This document shows, piece by piece, positions 60,845-64,000 of a stretch of DNA of 64,000 bases. Both the position numbers and the translations under genes were made by a program. This stretch comes from Kribbella steppae (GTDB taxonomy: Bacteria; Actinomycetota; Actinomycetes; Propionibacteriales; Kribbellaceae), in the NCBI RefSeq assembly GCF_004342025.1, contig NZ_SLWN01000013.1:1-64000 (forward strand), given 5' to 3'. A model generated the notes under the pieces. The model worked only from the letters and a program-made list of their open reading frames with translations. It ran no database searches and was not told the DNA's origin. Within the stretch, counting starts at the first letter, position 1, and every line of letters starts with the position of its first letter.

Positions 60845-61464
60845 TCATACGCTGAGCAGAATGCGTGTGGTTAAGGTGCGTGTCCCCCCTCGGACACGGT
60901 ACTTAACCACACGGTCGGCCAACGGCTCGACCTCCACGTCGACAATCTGTTCGGTGTGGTGATATGTCAGCGACAGTCGCAGCGCGGCGTACAGGTCTGC
61001 GAGATCTGCAGCTTCAGCCCGGTCCAAGGCTCGCCCGATATCGCCGAGGCCGTCGATGATTGTCTCGATCTCATGTCGGCTCAGGTCTTCGTCCCGTGGG
61101 CCGCCGCGAGAGCAGCCTCGGCCGCGGCGACTCGGCCCCGTAGCTCTCGCGCCCGACCCAGGTGCCTCTCGGAGGTGTCGTCCGCGGCGACCAGCGCGGT
61201 GATCGTCGCCTCACGGTTCACCGGATCGAAGAGCTGGCCAATCCACCGATTGACTGCCGGCGTCACCAGATCCTTGGCCCGATCGATCGCCTCATCGAGC
61301 AGTTCGATCGCCCGCCGAACGTCGGCGTCGCATCTGCTCTCCACCAGCGGTTTGGTAACACGGCCACCCGCAGCGCACGCGAGATTCCCCATGAGTGTCA
61401 GCGCTTTCGTGCCACGAGTAGTGCGACGCACGGCGACACTAGGCCGGCGCTGTGAGCCAGCCAT
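60845..61464 (-). pseudogene. Serine recombinase, C-terminal remnant with frameshift
   Basis: The last part, LSRHEIETIIDGLGDIGRAL then LADLYAALRLSLTYHHTEQ and VDVEVEPL, is the characteristic C-terminal end of large serine recombinases, ending in RGGTRTLTTRILLSV. Upstream of about 61090 the sense continues one frame over (RHLGRARELRGRVAAAEAALAAA) in an open frame up to 61464, whose N-terminal half I cannot assign. The catalytic resolvase domain is absent, so it is inactive. Confidence 0.65.
60864..60913. repeat. Perfect 12-bp inverted repeat with an inner dyad
   Basis: CGTGTGGTTAAG (60864-60875) and CTTAACCACACG (60902-60913) pair perfectly. Inside, GTGTCC (60880-60885) pairs with GGACAC (60892-60897). 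It lies within the last codons of the recombinase remnant. The place fits an attachment-site half or a terminator. Confidence 0.65.
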
Positions 61465-61725
61465 GACGGATCAACTCGCGGCGTCGAGAGATCGTGCATC
61501 GTCCATGTACTCCTGGCTGCAGGCGCGGCTGCAGGTAGACGTACTGACCGGCGGGCGCCGGTTGATCGAGGCGGAGCAGAGGAGATGGCTCTGCGCGGCT
61601 CGGGGTGGCCGGGCCTACCCGCCCCGGCTATGTTGCGGGTCTACCGTCCAACGTGACCGCCGCCGAGAACTATGCGTTCCTGGGACACGGTCCATCCCCA
61701 ACGGGGTTCAGGTCGGGGGTGGAGC

Positions 61726-61892
61726 ATGCGAGCGGACCTCTTCGCCAAGTGCCCGCGTTGCGGAGCCGTGCTGTCGCTGGATCCCGCTCTCGCGGCGAGC
61801 TGTCCGTGCGGCAGTCTCTACAAGGACGCTGCCGTCGGACGGTTTGGAGTTCGTTCGGCGACGAGGCGATCGAGATCTTCCGCCGGCCTTGA
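61726..61892 (+). pseudogene. Small zinc-ribbon protein, frameshifted
   Basis: ATG at 61726 behind GGGGGTGGAGC opens MRADLFAKCPRCGAVLSLD, then SCPCGSLYKDAAVGRFG. One extra base near 61848 then moves the sense to another frame that ends with SSFGDEAIEIFRRP and TGA at 61890-61892. The assembled sequence resembles a family of small actinobacterial proteins of about 55 residues with a CPxCG/CxCG ribbon. It is either a recent pseudogene or a sequencing error. Confidence 0.6.
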
Positions 61893-62083
61893 GCCTCGCG
61901 CCCTCTGCGGCATGTGAGCGCGCTTAGACGATGCTACGGATGGTGCTTCGGCTAGGTCGCGACGGTCCATAGACGAGGTGCGTAAGAGTGACGACATACC
62001 AATACGTTTCGATTGTCTTGCCCCCGGCACCGCTCACAGGTCTACAGTCGCGACATAGGCAATCCGTCACCATCGGAGCTCTG

Positions 62084-62821
62084 ATGAGAATGGCTGCTGA
62101 GACCCCGACGATCGTCCTGGTCCACGGTGCATGGGCCGACGCGACCGGCTTCGCCGCCGAAATCCGCGCCCTGCAGGACCGCGGGTATTCCGCTGTCGGG
62201 TTCGGCAACCCGCTTCGCGACCTCGCTGGCGACGCCGCCTACCTGGCCGGGTTCCTGCGGACCCTGAGCGGTCCGATCGTACTCGTCGGCCACTCCTACG
62301 GCGGCAATGTGATCTCCACCGCCGCCATCGCCAACGAGCAGGTCCAGGCGCTCGTCTACCTCAACGGCTGGATGTGCGACGTCGGCGAGAGCCAGCAGCA
62401 GCTCCTCGAAAGGTTTGAAGGCAGCCTCGTGGGGCCCTCGATCCGGCCCGTTCCGTTCACCAACCCCGACGGGAGCGAGGGCACCGATCTCTACCTCGCC
62501 CACGAGGCCTTCCACGAAGCCTTCGCCGCCGATGTCGACCCTGCAACGGCCGCAGTAATGGCCGCGGCACAGCGACCTTACGCCGCCGCGGCATTCGCAG
62601 CCACGCCGTCGTCCCCGCCGGCGTGGAACACACTGCCGTGCTGGTACTTGCTCGGCACCGAGGATAGGGCCATCCCTCCGGAGCTGCAGCGGTTCATGGC
62701 CGAGCGCGCCAACGCGACGATCGTGGAGGTCGCGGCTTCGCACGTCTCATTCGTGTCCCAGCCTGAGGCCGCAACCCAACTCATCCTGCAGGCCGCCGAA
62801 GCGACAGCCGTCGCCGGCTGA
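62084..62821 (+). CDS. Alpha/beta hydrolase
   Basis: A 245-residue hydrolase. The oxyanion region is VLVHGAWADATGF (His14-Gly15) and the nucleophile elbow is GHSYGGN with Ser71. An acid in LLGTEDRAIPP and the catalytic His in AASHVSF follow near the C-terminus. It resembles the EstC/pyrethroid-hydrolase-like branch of short alpha/beta hydrolases that act on small esters. The ATG at 62084 follows CGGAGCTCTG; a longer frame from 61988 has no such signal. Confidence 0.85.
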   Translation: MRMAAETPTIVLVHGAWADATGFAAEIRALQDRGYSAVGFGNPLRDLAGDAAYLAGFLRTLSGPIVLVGHSYGGNVISTAAIANEQVQALVYLNGWMCDVGESQQQLLERFEGSLVGPSIRPVPFTNPDGSEGTDLYLAHEAFHEAFAADVDPATAAVMAAAQRPYAAAAFAATPSSPPAWNTLPCWYLLGTEDRAIPPELQRFMAERANATIVEVAASHVSFVSQPEAATQLILQAAEATAVAG

Positions 62822-62934
62822 CCAGCGCAGTCTGACGTTCGCTCATCCCGCCAGACGCGATGATCGTCGGGCTGGCCGACGCGCTCGCCCCTAACACACC
62901 CGCGTATCGGCTGTGCGTGCATTGGGCAGCCCCC

Positions 62935-63192
62935 TCAGATGGTCACCAGGCTTCTAGCCTGTCGCGGATCAGTTGGCAGACAGCTGTCGCGGATGACTAG
63001 CTCGCCGGCGGCGTTGTAGAGGCTGGCGATCACGACTACAGGGTGGGCGATCGAGGTGAGCGCACCGACGACGATGACCTCGCAGGTTTCGCGATGTGGG
63101 CTGCATGCCCCGAGTTCAACGTCCCGTGGCGTGCCGTCGGCTTCAGTGACTTGGTCGTCCGTCAGCAGGTGCTCGACGTTTGGGGAGATCAC
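62935..63192 (-). CDS. Hypothetical protein, uncertain
   Basis: An 85-residue frame from a GTG at 63192. It contains plausible strand-like segments (TCEVIVVGALTSIAHPVVVIASL) but no known domain, and no clear ribosome site. It may be a small unknown protein or part of a decayed one. The call is tentative. Confidence 0.3.
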   Translation of the reverse strand: MISPNVEHLLTDDQVTEADGTPRDVELGACSPHRETCEVIVVGALTSIAHPVVVIASLYNAAGELVIRDSCLPTDPRQARSLVTI

Positions 63193-63368
63193 CCCGACAT
63201 GCCGTCATGAGCGTCAACGCTCGCATCGCGGCTACTCCGGACGTTTCCTGGCGACTCGTGCGCGGGCTCTCGTCCGCGCAGAGTCGACGTAGAGATGACC
63301 TGCGGGAGTTCGACGCAGGCAGGCGGTCGGGGGACTCTTTGCCGCCTTCGTTGCGCTTGCGACCGAGG

Positions 63369-63780
63369 TCAGCGTAGGTCGAGCCGGTCCAGGATGAGAT
63401 CGGCGGAGACCAGATATGCCACCGCGAGAGCAAAGAACACAGCAGGGACTGCTAGCGAACTGCGCGCACGCCTCGTACGCAGGATCAAATAGACGGGGAG
63501 AAGCAGGATGCCCCACCATGCCGAGACCTGTACGCCCGCTCTGCGTAGCGCCGCAGAGTCTGCGCCGACCACTGCCCAGCTCAAGAGCGTTGCGAACAGG
63601 AGTGACCCCATGGCGGAGTCGCTTACGCCGAACAGTTCGCAGTTCGAGTGCAAGGAGGTCAAACGCGACCCACGTCACCGGCAGTAGCGCGAGGAACAGT
63701 GCCGTGACGGGTGCAGGCGTCGTCCGTCGAGCTGGGTCCGTACGAGAACTGCTCGGGAGGTCCGCGCCGTCTACTGTCAT
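63369..63780 (-). pseudogene. Small membrane protein, frameshifted
   Basis: The ATG at 63780 has GGAGGG before it and opens a frame with one membrane helix (VTALFLALLPVTWVAFDLLAL). Near 63640 the membrane-protein sense continues in another frame, MGSLLFATLLSWAVVGADS, SAWWGILLLPVYLILRTRR and PAVFFALAVAYLVSADLILD, ending at 63369. Together they make a four-helix protein of about 135 residues. One base change would restore it, so either decay or a sequencing error is possible. Confidence 0.5.
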
Positions 63781-64000
63781 GTTCTGTCACCCTCCATCGA
63801 AGCCACCCGCAGAAGTTCTACCAGCCATGCACGGCCAACACACTCAATTCGGCAGTTCAGTGCTTCACCGACAGCGGCAGCGGTGCTCGTCGTGAGGCGG
63901 CGTGATGGTGCTAGGCGTGCGCCGCAGTCACCTGCTGTCCGGTCGTGAGAGAGCGCCACTTTGACGCGTGGGCCTGTACGCTCGCGCGGTGGCTCTCCCA

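Noticed and set aside
60800..60860. tRNA-like sequence GGTTCGAGCC
   Set aside because: No acceptor, D or anticodon stems can be formed around it on either strand.

Overview
The window is high-GC DNA with short intergenic gaps, many ATGA or GTGA start/stop overlaps, GTG starts, Tat and lipoprotein signals, PucR, IclR and SufR-like regulators and a homodimeric AceE. This points to an actinomycete. A soil genus of the Kribbella or Nocardioides type is my guess, not something the sequence proves. I found no rRNA, tRNA, CRISPR array or intact IS element.

Region 1 (about 1-16,670) is a catabolic and uptake cluster. It holds a D-2-hydroxyacid dehydrogenase, a Tat-exported SnoaL-like protein, an amidohydrolase, a double carboxymuconolactone-decarboxylase-like protein, a PRISE-type reductase, a fused FAD/Fe-S glycolate or D-lactate dehydrogenase, an IclR regulator, a BKACE enzyme, a fumarylacetoacetase-family hydrolase, an NMT1/SsuA-type ABC importer with two permeases, and a cyclase-family hydrolase. 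Three promoters share a 25-bp operator, GTCCC-N7-GGGAC-N3-GTCCC, so the block is probably one regulon, most simply under the IclR protein. The substrate is unknown.

Region 2 (about 16,670-54,570) is a stress and energy island. It carries a truncated transaldolase, two paralogous membrane proteins, two two-domain universal stress proteins (the first coupled to aceE), a complete nine-subunit V-type ATPase operon ending in terC, a hemerythrin-DUF2249 protein and a ferredoxin reductase/DoxX pair beside two SufR-like regulators, ctaD, a NarL-type two-component system, several TraR/DksA zinc-finger proteins, a slipin and an actin-like ATPase. Seven promoters here share one architecture: TTGCCG-N5-CGGCAA, a 15-16 bp gap, then TTSGCCGR. 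These promoters serve both membrane proteins, both USPs, both long DksA-like genes and the V-ATPase operon. I see this unnamed regulon as the most interesting signal in the window. Many members occur twice (17-20 kb versus 48-51 kb; 42-45.6 kb versus 52-53.7 kb; 24.6 versus 39.3 kb). The second copies are diverged or, in places, decayed. One decayed zinc finger carries nine perfect copies of a 9-bp repeat.

A pair of little-known genes at 46.6-48.2 kb encodes a protein with a caspase-like His-Gly / Asp-Ala-Ser-Cys signature and an unrecognised partner.

Region 3 (about 54,570-64,000) is a looser, decaying zone: fragments of a PRC-barrel protein, an unknown protein, a DinB-like protein, a serine recombinase, a zinc ribbon and a membrane protein, most of them frameshifted or truncated. 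Intact genes here are an Ada-AlkA DNA-repair protein, a berberine-bridge-type oxidase with a flavin monooxygenase, and an alpha/beta hydrolase.
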